Shown here piece after piece: positions 9,064 through 18,133 of a DNA stretch of 64,000 bases (positions within the stretch are counted from its first letter, which is position 1; each line of letters opens with the position of its first letter). Below the pieces are notes generated by a model, which worked only from the letters and a program-made list of their open reading frames with translations, did not search any database and was not told the DNA's origin. Origin of the DNA: Oscillospiraceae bacterium (lineage in GTDB: Bacteria; Bacillota; Clostridia; Oscillospirales; Oscillospiraceae). Location: the NCBI GenBank assembly GCA_015068035.1, contig SVLI01000006.1:62001-126000 (forward strand). The letters are read 5' to 3'. The translations under genes and the position numbers were made by a program.

Positions 9064-9864
9064 TCAGATGATGTGCTTCGCAGCAAGGGTATCAACCAGC
9101 TGCCGGCAGGATTCCTTGTCGGCGCCCGGCATCATGGTGCAGCCGCCCTTCTGAGGAGGCGTAAAGGACTTGTACACGTTGGTGGGGGAGCCCTTCAGGC
9201 CGATGGTGTCGAGCTCGATCAGCGGCTCGTCCTTCAGCGTCTCGAAATCGAAGACGGTGTAGGGCTTGTTCCAGGCATCCATAACGCCGGAAACGGACAT
9301 ATATCTGGGCTCATTGAGCTCCTTGATGCAGGTGAGCAGGCAGGGGGTGCTGACCTTGATGGTCATGTAGCCGTCCTCAAGCGCGCGGCGGCAGGTGATG
9401 GTCTTGCCTTCCACGTGCAGATCGGAAACGTAGGAGACCTGGGGCAGATTCAGCTTCTCAGCGATCTGCGGGCCAACCTGCGCGGTGTCACCGTCGATGG
9501 CCTGACGGCCGCAGAGGATGATGTCATCATCTTCCAGACCGATGTGGGCGATGCTGCCGGCGAGGATCTGAGAGGTGGCAAAGGTGTCACTTCCGCCGAA
9601 CTCACGGCCGGAGACCAGAACGGCCTCATCCGCGCCCATGGCCAGAAGCTCACGGAGCATGCCCTCGGCGGGAGCCGGGCCCATGGAGATGACGATGACT
9701 TTGCAGCCGGTCTCGTCCTTGATCTTGAGCGCCGCTTCGACGGCGTTCATATCGTCGGGGTTGGTGATGGTCGCCATGGAGGCGCGGTCAAGCGTACCGT
9801 CCGCCTTGACGGAAACCTTACCGGAGGTATCCGGAACCTGTTTTACGCAAACGATAATTTTCAT
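9064..9864 (-). CDS. etfB: Electron transfer flavoprotein beta subunit
   Basis: A 266-residue beta subunit with the family start MKIIVCVKQVPDT and the signature CGRQAIDGDTAQVGPQIAE near 138-156. In Bcd-associated Etf this subunit binds the FAD that takes electrons from NADH and splits them between ferredoxin and the alpha-subunit FAD. It lies 14 bases after bcd and 15 before etfA, the normal order for the butyryl-CoA dehydrogenase/Etf complex. A bifurcating role is inferred from the operon and not proven by the sequence alone. Confidence 0.95.
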   Translation of the reverse strand: MKIIVCVKQVPDTSGKVSVKADGTLDRASMATITNPDDMNAVEAALKIKDETGCKVIVISMGPAPAEGMLRELLAMGADEAVLVSGREFGGSDTFATSQILAGSIAHIGLEDDDIILCGRQAIDGDTAQVGPQIAEKLNLPQVSYVSDLHVEGKTITCRRALEDGYMTIKVSTPCLLTCIKELNEPRYMSVSGVMDAWNKPYTVFDFETLKDEPLIELDTIGLKGSPTNVYKSFTPPQKGGCTMMPGADKESCRQLVDTLAAKHII

Positions 9865-9878
9865 TTCTCAAATCTCCC

Positions 9879-11039
9879 TTACTTAACGCCCATGGCGGCA
9901 GAGATGACCATGCGCTGGACTTCGCTGGTGCCTTCATAAATCTCGGTGATCTTCGCGTCACGCATCATGCGCTCCACGGGATATTCACGGGTGTAGCCGT
10001 AACCGCCGAAGAGCTGGACAGCGCGGCGGGTGACGTCACTGGCGGCCTCGGCGGCGAACAGCTTGGCCATTGCGGCATCGGGGGAATAGGGCTGGCCGGT
10101 CTGCTTCTTGTAAGCAGCGGAGTAGACCAGATACTTGGCAGCTTCCATGCGGGTGTGCATGTCAGCCAGCTGGAACTGGGTGTTCTGGAAAGCGGAGATG
10201 CGCTTGCCGAACTGGACGCGCTCCTTGGTGTAGTTCACAGCCTCTTCCACGGCGCCTTCGCCGAGGCCCAGAGCCTGCGCGGCAATGCCGATACGGCCGC
10301 CGTCGAGCGTCTTCATGGCGATGGCAAAGCCCTTGCCCTGCTTGCCCAGCAGACGATCCGCGGGGATGACGCAGTCTTCGAAGATCAGCTCGCAGGTGGA
10401 GGAGCCGCGGATACCCATCTTCATCTCGTGCTTGCCGACCTTGAAGCCGGGATCGTTGCGCTCGACGATGAAAGCGGAGATTTCCTTGCTCTTGCGACCC
10501 TTCTTGTCCAGAACGGTTCCGGTGACGGCGATGATGATGAACACATCGGCGTAGCCAGCGTTGGTGATGAAGATCTTGGAGCCGTTAAGTACCCAATCGC
10601 CGTTCTCGTTCTTCACGGCGACAGTCTGCTGACCCTGGGCGTCGGTGCCGGCGCCGGGCTCGGTCAGACCGAAGGCACCCAGCCACTCGCCCTTGCACAG
10701 CTTGGGCAGGTACTTCTGCTTCTGCTCCTCGGTGCCGTTCTCATAGATGGGAGCAGCGCACAGGGAGGTGTGGGCGGAAACGATAACGCCCGTGGTGCCG
10801 CAGACCTTGGACAGCTCTTCAATGCACAGGACGTAGCTGAGCACATCCGCGCCGGCGCCGCCGTACTCCTTCGGGAAGTAAATGCCCAGCATGCCCAGCT
10901 TGGCCATCTTCTTGACGGTCTCAGCGGGGAACATTTCGTTCTCGTCCACCTCAGCAGCCAGAGGCTTCACTTCGTTCTGGGCGAAGTCACGAAACAGCTT
11001 CTGCAGCATTTCTTGTTCTTTGGTAAGCCTGAAATCCAT
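9879..11039 (-). CDS. bcd: Butyryl-CoA dehydrogenase-type acyl-CoA dehydrogenase
   Basis: A 386-residue flavoprotein of the short-chain acyl-CoA dehydrogenase family. GLTEPGAGTDAQG (FAD/substrate loop), QLFGGYGYTREYP and IYEGTSEVQR near the C-terminus are all present; the Glu of YEGTSE is the family's catalytic base. With EtfBA it would reduce crotonyl-CoA to butyryl-CoA. It is the third gene of the operon, after hbd and a 105-base gap holding a structured palindrome. The start has GGAGAG 8 bases upstream. A related short acyl-CoA substrate is possible, since the neighbourhood is rich in genes for unusual carboxylic acids. Confidence 0.93.
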   Translation of the reverse strand: MDFRLTKEQEMLQKLFRDFAQNEVKPLAAEVDENEMFPAETVKKMAKLGMLGIYFPKEYGGAGADVLSYVLCIEELSKVCGTTGVIVSAHTSLCAAPIYENGTEEQKQKYLPKLCKGEWLGAFGLTEPGAGTDAQGQQTVAVKNENGDWVLNGSKIFITNAGYADVFIIIAVTGTVLDKKGRKSKEISAFIVERNDPGFKVGKHEMKMGIRGSSTCELIFEDCVIPADRLLGKQGKGFAIAMKTLDGGRIGIAAQALGLGEGAVEEAVNYTKERVQFGKRISAFQNTQFQLADMHTRMEAAKYLVYSAAYKKQTGQPYSPDAAMAKLFAAEAASDVTRRAVQLFGGYGYTREYPVERMMRDAKITEIYEGTSEVQRMVISAAMGVK

Positions 11040-11081
11040 AAAAATGACTCTCCTTACAGAATTGTTGTTTCCATATTGGAT

Positions 11082-11132
11082 ACGGTCATCCGCCTGTGAC
11101 GGTGTGGCGGGCGAAAGCCCGCCCCTGACCGT
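11082..11132. repeat. Nested palindrome in the hbd-bcd gap, possibly REP-like
   Basis: GGCGGGC-GAAA-GCCCGCC (11106-11123) is a perfect tetraloop hairpin. It is enclosed by a 7-base inverted repeat, ACGGTCA (11082-11088) and TGACCGT (11126-11132). On the minus strand the core reads AGGGGCGGGC..GCCCGCC, similar to the REP palindromes near 41 kb. It could be an mRNA stabilising or processing element between hbd and bcd. Confidence 0.55.
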
Positions 11133-11144
11133 ATTTTATATAAC

Positions 11145-11987
11145 TTAATACTTGAAGAAGCCCTCGCCGGTCTTGCGGCCGAGCTTGCCGGCGCGAACCA
11201 TCTTGCGCAGCAGCAGGGAGGCGCGGTACTTGGGATCATGGGTCTCGTTGTAGAGCGTGTCCATGATGGCCAGGCACACGTCCAGACCGACCAGATCGCC
11301 CAGAGCGAGCGGGCCCATCGGATGGTTGGCGCCCAGCTTCATGGCGGTGTCGATGCCCTCGGCGGAAGCAACGCCGGTGTAGAGCAGGTCGATGGCCTCG
11401 TTGATCATGGGGATCAGGATCTTGTTGACGACAAAGCCGGGGGCCTCGTTGACCTCGACGGGCTCCTTGCCGATGGCCACGGACAGATCGTAGATGGCCT
11501 TGTAGGTCTCGTCAGAGGTGTGCTCGCCGCGGATGACCTCAACAAGCTTCATGACGGTTGCGGGGTTGAAGAAGTGCATACCGATGAACTTGTCGGGACG
11601 CTTGGTGGCAGCAGCGATCGCAGTGATGGAGATGGAAGAAGTGTTGGTGGCCAGGATGGTCTCGGGCTTGCAGATGGAATCCAGCTCGGCGAACACGCTC
11701 TTCTTGATTTCGAGGTTCTCGATGGCAGCCTCGACGACCAGATCGGCATCGGCAGCAGCGGCCATATCCACGGTGAAGCTGACCTTGTCCAGGAGAGCCT
11801 TCTTGCCGGCCTCGTCCATCTTGCCCTTGGTGACCAGCTTGTCAAGCGCCTTGACCAGACGGGCCTCGGAAGCCTTGATGATTTCTTCCTTGATGTCGCG
11901 AACCACGACTTCATAACCGCTACGGGCAAAAACCTGCGCGATGTCCAGACCCATGGTACCGCCGCCAATGACTACGATTTTTTTCAT
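11145..11987 (-). CDS. hbd: 3-hydroxybutyryl-CoA dehydrogenase
   Basis: A 280-residue NAD(P)-dependent dehydrogenase that reduces acetoacetyl-CoA to 3-hydroxybutyryl-CoA. The Rossmann motif [11 protein letters not shown] is at residues 8-18. ATNTSSISI, the catalytic-His segment GMHFFNP and the Asn segment APGFVVNKI follow in the normal order, and the C-terminal half carries [17 protein letters not shown]. Length is typical of clostridial Hbd (~282). The start has GGAGGAACAA upstream. It is the second gene of the leftward operon, 40 bases after crt. Confidence 0.95.
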   Translation of the reverse strand: MKKIVVIGGGTMGLDIAQVFARSGYEVVVRDIKEEIIKASEARLVKALDKLVTKGKMDEAGKKALLDKVSFTVDMAAAADADLVVEAAIENLEIKKSVFAELDSICKPETILATNTSSISITAIAAATKRPDKFIGMHFFNPATVMKLVEVIRGEHTSDETYKAIYDLSVAIGKEPVEVNEAPGFVVNKILIPMINEAIDLLYTGVASAEGIDTAMKLGANHPMGPLALGDLVGLDVCLAIMDTLYNETHDPKYRASLLLRKMVRAGKLGRKTGEGFFKY

Positions 11988-12027
11988 TGCTTTGTTCCTC
12001 CGTTTATATTTTTAGGTTGGAATATAC

Positions 12028-12804
12028 TTACTTGTTCTTGAAGTGCTTCTCAGCGCGCTTCTCCAGGAAAGCGCCCATGCCCTCGTTCTTGTCCTCGGTG
12101 CCGCAGGTGATGCCGAAAGCCTCAGCCTCGAAGGCGGAGCCGGTGGCGATGTCAGTCTGCATGCCCATGCGGATGCAGCGCTTGGACTCCTTCACGGCAA
12201 TGGGGGCGTTGGCGCAGATGGCGTTGGCCAGCTCCAGAGCCTTGTCCATCAGCTCCTCGGGAGGATAGACCTCGCTGACAAGACCGATGGCCTTGGCCTC
12301 GGCCGCGCCGATGGTCTTGGCGGTGAGGATGAGTTCCATGGCCTTGGAAACGCCGACGATGCGGGGCAGACGCTGGGTGCCGCCGAAACCGGGGGTGATG
12401 CCCAGACCGACTTCGGGCTGACCGAACTTGGCCTTCTCGGAAGCGAGGCGAATGTCGCAGCTCATGGCCAGCTCACAGCCGCCGCCGAGCGCGAAGCCGT
12501 TGACCGCCGCGATGACGGGCTTGGACAGATTCTCCAGACGGAGGAAAACGCCGCCGCCGTGCACGCCGAACTTCTTGCCGTCGTATGCAGAGAAGTTGAC
12601 CATCTCGCCGATGTCCGCACCGGCAACAAAGGAACGGCCAGCGCCGGTCAGAATCACAGCGTAAACATCGTCCGCTGCTTCGACCTTGCTGATCGCCTCG
12701 TCCAGATCGCTGAGAACCTGGCTGTTGAGCGCGTTGAGCGCTTCGGGGCGCTCGATGGTGAGGATGGCAACCCCGCCCTGCTGTTCAAACTTTACAAATG
12801 ACAT
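12028..12804 (-). CDS. crt: Crotonase (3-hydroxybutyryl-CoA dehydratase)
   Basis: A 258-residue enoyl-CoA hydratase-family enzyme. The oxyanion-hole segment AGADIGEM and the catalytic-glutamate segments ALGGGCELAM and FGQPEVGLGITPGFGG are intact. It dehydrates 3-hydroxybutyryl-CoA to crotonyl-CoA. As first gene of crt-hbd-bcd-etfB-etfA it sets up a complete acetoacetyl-CoA to butyryl-CoA route, apart from thiolase, which is not in the window. The start is supported by ATAGGAG 8 bases upstream. The mRNA leader is about 170 bases and contains a GC-rich hairpin at roughly 12899-12931, which could matter for regulation. Confidence 0.94.
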   Translation of the reverse strand: MSFVKFEQQGGVAILTIERPEALNALNSQVLSDLDEAISKVEAADDVYAVILTGAGRSFVAGADIGEMVNFSAYDGKKFGVHGGGVFLRLENLSKPVIAAVNGFALGGGCELAMSCDIRLASEKAKFGQPEVGLGITPGFGGTQRLPRIVGVSKAMELILTAKTIGAAEAKAIGLVSEVYPPEELMDKALELANAICANAPIAVKESKRCIRMGMQTDIATGSAFEAEAFGITCGTEDKNEGMGAFLEKRAEKHFKNK

Positions 12805-12984
12805 ACCGGTTAACTCCTATCTTCCAAAAATTTGTTTTCTTTGTATCAGAATGGACGGCCGCAAAACACAGTGACCGACCGAATCGGATCCTGTCTGACC
12901 GCGGCGCAACACAAAAAGCTGCGCCCGCGGGAAGGGCACTCCGTTGGAAGCTTCTCCAGCCGAAAGCCCAAACCAGCAGCATTT

Positions 12985-13013
12985 AGTTTACAGCAAAATT
13001 CTATGTATGTCAA
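12985..13013 (-). promoter_or_regulatory. Promoter of the crt-hbd-bcd-etfBA operon
   Basis: Minus-strand consensus -35 TTGACA (13008-13013) and -10 TAAACT (12985-12990) with 17 bases between, in an AT-rich patch. The rest of the 12805-13262 gap holds the ~170-base crt leader and the divergent MFS promoter; no gene was seen. Confidence 0.8.
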
Positions 13014-13193
13014 ATCTAAAATGTGTATTTTCTTTATTTAATATAGGTATACCAATATAACCAATCGGCAAATTCAGGAAAATGTGCATAGCGACGGGAA
13101 CGGATATTTCGTAGCCTTACTTTTTGTTGTAAGAACATACAATGGTGGCGCGTTTTGCGGGAAACGGACGGAAATGACGGCCTCCTGTTCGTC

Positions 13194-13223
13194 TTGACCG
13201 ACGGCGGGAAAAAGTGCTAATAT
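13194..13223 (+). promoter_or_regulatory. Promoter of the MFS transporter gene
   Basis: -35 TTGACC (13194-13199) and -10 TAATAT (13218-13223), 18-base spacer, about 40 bases before the start codon. Confidence 0.65.
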
Positions 13224-13262
13224 AAGGTCCAGAACCTACAATGGGGAAAGGGAGTTTTTATT

Positions 13263-14693
13263 TTGGAGGAGACTTCTGCGAAGCTGTCCGGGCCGGCCTG
13301 TTTGCGCCGCGGCCCGGGCTGGCTGACCTTTGTGATCGCGCTGGCCGGAACTTTCAGTGCGTTTTATCCGCACGGTGCGCTCAACGTGCTGCTGCCCGTG
13401 ATCGCAAAAGAGCTGGTCATTGACACCGACCTGATTGTTGTGATCAACATTTTCTATTCGCTCATCAGCGGCGTGCTGACGCTGCCTTTCGGCCGCCTGG
13501 GTGACCGCATCGGCTATCAGAAGCTGTTTCTTTGGGGACAGGGAGTTCTGGTTGCCGTCACCGCGCTGACAACCGTGTTTGCCCGGAATTTCATCTCGCT
13601 GGTGCTGTTTCGCTCCGCGCTGGCGGTGGGCGCTGCGATGGTGCAGTCGGTGGTGCAGGCGATGCTGTCTCAGGCCTATCCCGGCATGCGCGGGCGCATG
13701 ATGGGGCTGTATTCGATGGCGGTGTCCTACTCCGGCGCGTTCTCCCCGCTTATCAGCGGTGCGCTGTCCGTGGTCGTGGGCTGGCGACTGGCCCTGGCTT
13801 TCGGCGGTGTGTTCAGCATTATCGCCCTTGTCCTCGGTTTGCTGTTTCTGGGCGAGTTTGTGTGCAAGCCCACAAGAAGTGACCGGCTTGGCACGGCGCT
13901 GCTGGTGATCACGCTGGGCACGCTGATGGTCGCGCTCAACGCGCGCACCATCACCATCCCGACCTATCTGATGATTTCGCTGCTGGCGGTGTTTGCCGTT
14001 TCGCTGTTTTTCTTTATCCGTGTGGAGAATCGGGCTGAGGCGCCGCTGTTGGACTTCAAGCTGCTGAAAAACAAGCAGTTTGCGCTGGGCTTTGTGGGCT
14101 GCCTGTTGGGCTATTTGGTGTCCTCCGGCACCAACACGGCGCTGCCGTTTTTTGTGCAGGATGTCAAGTTCCAGACGGCGACAGTCTCCTCACTGTGCAC
14201 GATGGGCTTCTCCTTTATGATGGGCACGCTCGGGCCCTTCACGGGCGGCTGGTGTGACCGCAAGGGGCCGTTTCGCTATATGCTCGCGGCGATGATCATT
14301 CAGGCGCTCGCTGTTTTGGGCTACTGCACGCTGACAGAAAATTCCCCGCTGGCGTTGGTGATCATCTGCGTTGTGATCTACGGAATCGGCGGCGGCCTTT
14401 TCTACGCGCCGGTCACCTCTATGGTCATGGGCAGCGTGCCCGCAAGTTCGGGCGGCGTGGCCTCCGGCATGATGTCCACGGCGCGCAATCTCGGCAGCGG
14501 AATCGGCATTACCATATTCAGCATCGTTGTCGGCATGACGGCGCGCGGCGACGTGGCCTTTAATAATTACATTGTCGGCCAGCGTATTGATATGTTCATC
14601 ATGCTCGGGCTGAACGTTTTGAACATCGTCATCATGGCGGTTCTTTACATGACCTTTGGAAGACAGAAGAAAACAACACAGGCGGAAAACTGA
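13263..14693 (+). CDS. MFS drug/metabolite exporter (DHA2, EmrB/QacA type)
   Basis: A 476-residue membrane protein with about 14 hydrophobic helices. The loop LPFGRLGDRIGYQ near residue 80 is the MFS motif A, and the length and helix number fit the 14-helix DHA2 family of proton-driven exporters. It starts at TTG: AAAGGGAG lies about 8 bases upstream and no ATG is suitably placed. The downstream nuclease gene begins only 20 bases after the stop, so they probably share a transcript. It is divergent from the crt operon. The substrate is unknown; export of an organic acid or of a toxic compound are both possible. Confidence 0.85.
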   Translation: MEETSAKLSGPACLRRGPGWLTFVIALAGTFSAFYPHGALNVLLPVIAKELVIDTDLIVVINIFYSLISGVLTLPFGRLGDRIGYQKLFLWGQGVLVAVTALTTVFARNFISLVLFRSALAVGAAMVQSVVQAMLSQAYPGMRGRMMGLYSMAVSYSGAFSPLISGALSVVVGWRLALAFGGVFSIIALVLGLLFLGEFVCKPTRSDRLGTALLVITLGTLMVALNARTITIPTYLMISLLAVFAVSLFFFIRVENRAEAPLLDFKLLKNKQFALGFVGCLLGYLVSSGTNTALPFFVQDVKFQTATVSSLCTMGFSFMMGTLGPFTGGWCDRKGPFRYMLAAMIIQALAVLGYCTLTENSPLALVIICVVIYGIGGGLFYAPVTSMVMGSVPASSGGVASGMMSTARNLGSGIGITIFSIVVGMTARGDVAFNNYIVGQRIDMFIMLGLNVLNIVIMAVLYMTFGRQKKTTQAEN

Positions 14694-14713
14694 CACATAG
14701 ATTGGGGAAGAAT

Positions 14714-15457
14714 ATGGCATCTTCATGGACTAAATTTGCGAGCGGGGCGAAGCGCCGGGGCGGGAAGAAAGGCATTACCTGGGTTTCGGTTGCGGTGTGC
14801 GTGATCGCAGTGGTGGGCTACCTCCTGAGCGGGACAGAGCTTCCGGAGCTGCCGGACGGCTTTGATTACGGCGAGGTGCCGGAATATTCCGGTGCGCCGG
14901 TTGTGGAGCTTAACGACAACGTCCCGTTTTTCGCACAGAGCGAGGTTGTGGACACGGCGTATGAGGACTATGCACCGCTCGATTCGCTCGGACGCTGCGG
15001 CAGCGCGATGGCCTGCATCGGAACGGAGCTGATGCCGACCGAAGAGCGCGGCGACATCGGCATGATCAAGCCGTCCGGCTGGCATACCGTCCGCTACGAC
15101 GATCTGATCAAGGACAAATACCTTTATAACCGCTGCCATCTGATTGCGTTCATGCTCGCGGGAGAGAATGCCAATGAGCGCAACCTGACGACCGGAACGC
15201 GCTATCTCAACGTTGAGGGTATGCTGCCCTATGAAGAAGAAGTTTGCGATTATGTGAAAGAAACGGGAAATCACGTGATGTATCGCGTTTCGCCCGTGTT
15301 CGTGGGCAAAGAGCTGGTCGCGCGCGGCGTTCTGATGGAGGCTTATTCCGTGGAAGACAGCGGCCGGGGCGTGCGGTTTTGCGTTTTTGCCTACAACGTC
15401 CAGCCCGGGGTCGTCATTGATTACGCCACCGGCGAGAGTTGGAGAGCGGAAAGCTGA
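14714..15457 (+). CDS. Membrane-anchored DNA/RNA non-specific endonuclease
   Basis: A 247-residue protein with one N-terminal membrane helix (about residues 23-40), so the rest is outside the cell. The catalytic region has YNRCHLIAFMLAGENANERN followed by TTGTRYLN, the RxHL...N...GTRY pattern of streptococcal EndA/Spd-type beta-beta-alpha-metal nucleases. The His is the expected general base and the Asn residues bind metal. Proteins of this type degrade extracellular DNA for nutrients or process it during uptake. ATG 14714 has GGGGA 5 bases upstream; a TTG four codons earlier is less likely. It is the last gene before the terminator at 15521. Confidence 0.82.
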   Translation: MASSWTKFASGAKRRGGKKGITWVSVAVCVIAVVGYLLSGTELPELPDGFDYGEVPEYSGAPVVELNDNVPFFAQSEVVDTAYEDYAPLDSLGRCGSAMACIGTELMPTEERGDIGMIKPSGWHTVRYDDLIKDKYLYNRCHLIAFMLAGENANERNLTTGTRYLNVEGMLPYEEEVCDYVKETGNHVMYRVSPVFVGKELVARGVLMEAYSVEDSGRGVRFCVFAYNVQPGVVIDYATGESWRAES

Positions 15458-15520
15458 GTGGGTAAAGATACGGCACACGTGGCCAAGCTGCGTGCAATTC
15501 ATATCGCGATGCGCAGCGCG

Positions 15521-15566
15521 AAAAAGGAAAGCGGAGGCTGATATCAGCCTCCGCTTTCTTTTTGTA
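15521..15566. terminator. Bidirectional intrinsic terminator
   Basis: A long palindrome (GAAAGCGGAGGCTGA and its complement around TA) flanked by an A-run and a T-run. It lies between the nuclease gene and the converging GRE2 gene. Confidence 0.92.
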
Positions 15567-15612
15567 TGGCATTGTTTTGCTGTGCGCACGCTTCTGTGAA
15601 CATAGCCGCTTT

Positions 15613-18015
15613 TTACAGCGCCTGCGAGGTGCGCTCGATGACTTCGTTCTGGATGGAGGTGGGCAGGCGGTTGAAGTAGGCGCTGTAACCCGCCACGCGC
15701 ACGGTGAGCTCTTCGTGCTGTTCGGGATGAACCTGCGCGTCGAGCATCTCCTCTTTGTCGACCACGTTAAACTGAATGTGCTTTCCGCCGTTTGTGAGAT
15801 AGGTGCGGATCAGGCCGGCAAGCTTGCGCTTGTCCTCCGGCGTTTTGAGCATGGTCGGATGGAATTTCATGTTGAACAGCGTGCCCTGATAGTGATCCTG
15901 ATTGATCTTCATGGCGCTTTGGAAAACGGCGAGCGGGCCGCGCACATCCTTGCCGTGACTGGGGGAGATGGAGGCGTCCGCCAGAATCTCCCCGCCCTTT
16001 CGGCCGTCCGCCGTCGCGCCGGTCAGCGCGCCGCCGGGCTGGTGGGCGGAGATGGAGATGGCGTTGGGCTTGATCGTCTCGCCGTATGCGCTCGGGTAGC
16101 TGCGGCAGGCCTTGTTGTGCTCGTCGTAGACCTCGGCCACGAGTCTGTCCACTTCGTCGATGTTGTTGCCGTACTTGGGCGCATTCAGGAAGTCTTTTTG
16201 CATGGCTTCATAGCCGACCCAGTCAGCGTCCAGCGCCGTGAGAAGCTGCGCCATGCTGTATTTCTTCTCGTCGTAGACGAGCTTTTTGATCGCCATGAGC
16301 GCATCGCCCGAGTTTACACCGCCGACCGCGCCGACGAGACCGCCGTTTTCAAAGCGGAATCGGCGGTTGAACATGTCTTTGCCGGTTTTTACGCCGTCAG
16401 TCATGAGCGCGCTGCGGAAAACATCCGGAAACAGCTCCCGCTCCGCGATGAGCTCAACGTTCACGCGCTCGGCCGCCATGCCCATGAGATAGTGGATCTG
16501 CCGGAAAACGGCAGCCTTGAATTCCTCAAAGCTTTCCATCTTCGTGACATCGCCGGTCTGCAGGCCGACCATCTCTTTGGTGAAGCGGCAGTAGCCGTTG
16601 TGCATGCAGATGTCCATCGCGTGCGGGATGATGAAAAAGCAGGCAACCTGCGTGCGGGTGCGGCCGGGGATGTTCCCGTCCACGCAGCCGGTTGCGCAGT
16701 AATCCCGCGCCTCTTCAAGGGAGAGCGTGCCGTCCTCCGTAAAGAAGCGGATGTAGCTCTCATCCCCGATGAATGCGGGCATGCCGAGACCGGAATGCAC
16801 GACCTCGAGCGCCTTTTCCATCAGTTTGTCCGGCGTGTTTTTGTGTACGCGCACGGTGATGGTGTGGTGCGGCAGATGCGTTTCCAGCGCCGCTTCCAGC
16901 AGCAGATAGCTCAGCTCATTCGTCGCGTCGCTGCCGTCTGCCTTCTGCCCGCCGATCGTCCAGTTGAGCCACTTGGCCATGCCCGCGTTTTTCGCGCGGT
17001 TGGCCATGCCCGACACGCGGTTGATCTTCATGGTCTTGCAGCGCAGAATTTCCAGCAGTTCCAGCGCATCGTCCCGCGTGAGGCGCCCTTCGGCGATGTC
17101 CTTCTCGTAGAAAGGATACATGTATTGGTCAAAGCGCCCCGCCGTGGCGGTGGGGGAGGGGCAGGCCATCAGGAAGGTGAACCAGAACGCCTGCAGTGCC
17201 TCGCGGAAGGTCTCCGCGGGTTCGTAGGGCACCTTGCGGCAGATGGCAGCCATTTCCAGCAGTTCCGCTTTGCGCATCGCATCCGTCTCCTCTTCGGCCA
17301 TACGCGCGGCAAGCTCGGCATAGCGGTTTGCAAAGCGCACCCATGCCTCAAAAACAAGGACGACGGCCTCCCAGAAATTGCGCTTTTCAATGCTGTCCGC
17401 CTCGTGATAGCGCAGGTTTTTCAGGCAATCCTTCGCTTCATTGATCACGCTTTTTGCGCCCTCGCGCAGGATTCTTTCGTAATCAATGCACACAAGCGAG
17501 AAACCCGGGCCGAGGCCATAGCCCGACATGGCGTAGCCGCCGCCGGAGCCGCCGGTGCGGTCCTTCCACGGCGGGAGCACAACGCCGGATTTCATAAAGG
17601 GCCAGAGCCGCTCGTCCATGCCGAGGGATTTGCCCATCGTCTCGACCAGATTGCTGTTGAGGCTGTTGCTGGCAAAACGCTCATTGAGCCGGTAAAGCTC
17701 CGCCTCATCCTCCGGCGAGATGGTGTAAATCTCCGACTTGAGGGATTCCACTTCGTCCTTCGTCCAGACGCCGTATTCATACTGCATCTCCAGCCCGAAA
17801 GGTCTGCTTGCCCCCGCACCGCAGAGCAGGTCTCCCTCCTCAATGAAGATCGTGATGTTATCCAGAACATGCGCGTGCAGCTTTGCCCGACGCAGCAGCA
17901 TCGGCTGGCCGGCGGTCAGCTCCAGCGATTCATTGGCAAGGCGGAATTGCTCCACGCAGAGCGGATATTTGCTCACGCGCAGGCTTTCTTTCATCTTTTC
18001 GACGCGTTCTCTCAT
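15613..18015 (-). CDS. Glycyl radical enzyme 2 (Cys-Val-Asp active site, substrate unknown)
   Basis: An 800-residue glycyl radical enzyme. The radical glycine is Gly776 in VRVAGYSAYF, 24 residues from the end. The active-site cysteine is Cys444 in ATGCVDGNIPGRT. Most eliminating and decarboxylating members have Glu two residues after this Cys; here it is Asp446. The protein is clearly different from GRE1 and GRE3 and shares little with them around the active site. It is divergent from activase 1, whose gene starts about 350 bases away, so activase 1 is its most likely partner. The start has GGGAAAGGGACGGGAG just upstream. A MaoC-like hydratase follows the activase. The reaction cannot be deduced: a C-C, C-O, C-N or C-S cleavage is possible. 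Confidence 0.88.
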   Translation of the reverse strand: MRERVEKMKESLRVSKYPLCVEQFRLANESLELTAGQPMLLRRAKLHAHVLDNITIFIEEGDLLCGAGASRPFGLEMQYEYGVWTKDEVESLKSEIYTISPEDEAELYRLNERFASNSLNSNLVETMGKSLGMDERLWPFMKSGVVLPPWKDRTGGSGGGYAMSGYGLGPGFSLVCIDYERILREGAKSVINEAKDCLKNLRYHEADSIEKRNFWEAVVLVFEAWVRFANRYAELAARMAEEETDAMRKAELLEMAAICRKVPYEPAETFREALQAFWFTFLMACPSPTATAGRFDQYMYPFYEKDIAEGRLTRDDALELLEILRCKTMKINRVSGMANRAKNAGMAKWLNWTIGGQKADGSDATNELSYLLLEAALETHLPHHTITVRVHKNTPDKLMEKALEVVHSGLGMPAFIGDESYIRFFTEDGTLSLEEARDYCATGCVDGNIPGRTRTQVACFFIIPHAMDICMHNGYCRFTKEMVGLQTGDVTKMESFEEFKAAVFRQIHYLMGMAAERVNVELIAERELFPDVFRSALMTDGVKTGKDMFNRRFRFENGGLVGAVGGVNSGDALMAIKKLVYDEKKYSMAQLLTALDADWVGYEAMQKDFLNAPKYGNNIDEVDRLVAEVYDEHNKACRSYPSAYGETIKPNAISISAHQPGGALTGATADGRKGGEILADASISPSHGKDVRGPLAVFQSAMKINQDHYQGTLFNMKFHPTMLKTPEDKRKLAGLIRTYLTNGGKHIQFNVVDKEEMLDAQVHPEQHEELTVRVAGYSAYFNRLPTSIQNEVIERTSQAL

Positions 18016-18133
18016 GGCTCCCGTCCCTTTCCCGATGGAATTTGGTCACCCGCCACGGCGTTCAATTTTGCCCGGCGCAAAAGTGCGCCGTGAGGCGGGT
18101 TTGGATTTTGTTTCACAGCCTGTTATACTTCAC

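Noticed and set aside
6784-9939. Open frame of 1051 codons on the plus strand opposite the MoaF-like, etfA and etfB genes
   Set aside because: It has no ribosome binding site, crosses a promoter and a terminator of the real genes, and its translation has no recognisable motif. It arises from the GC-rich third positions of the true genes.
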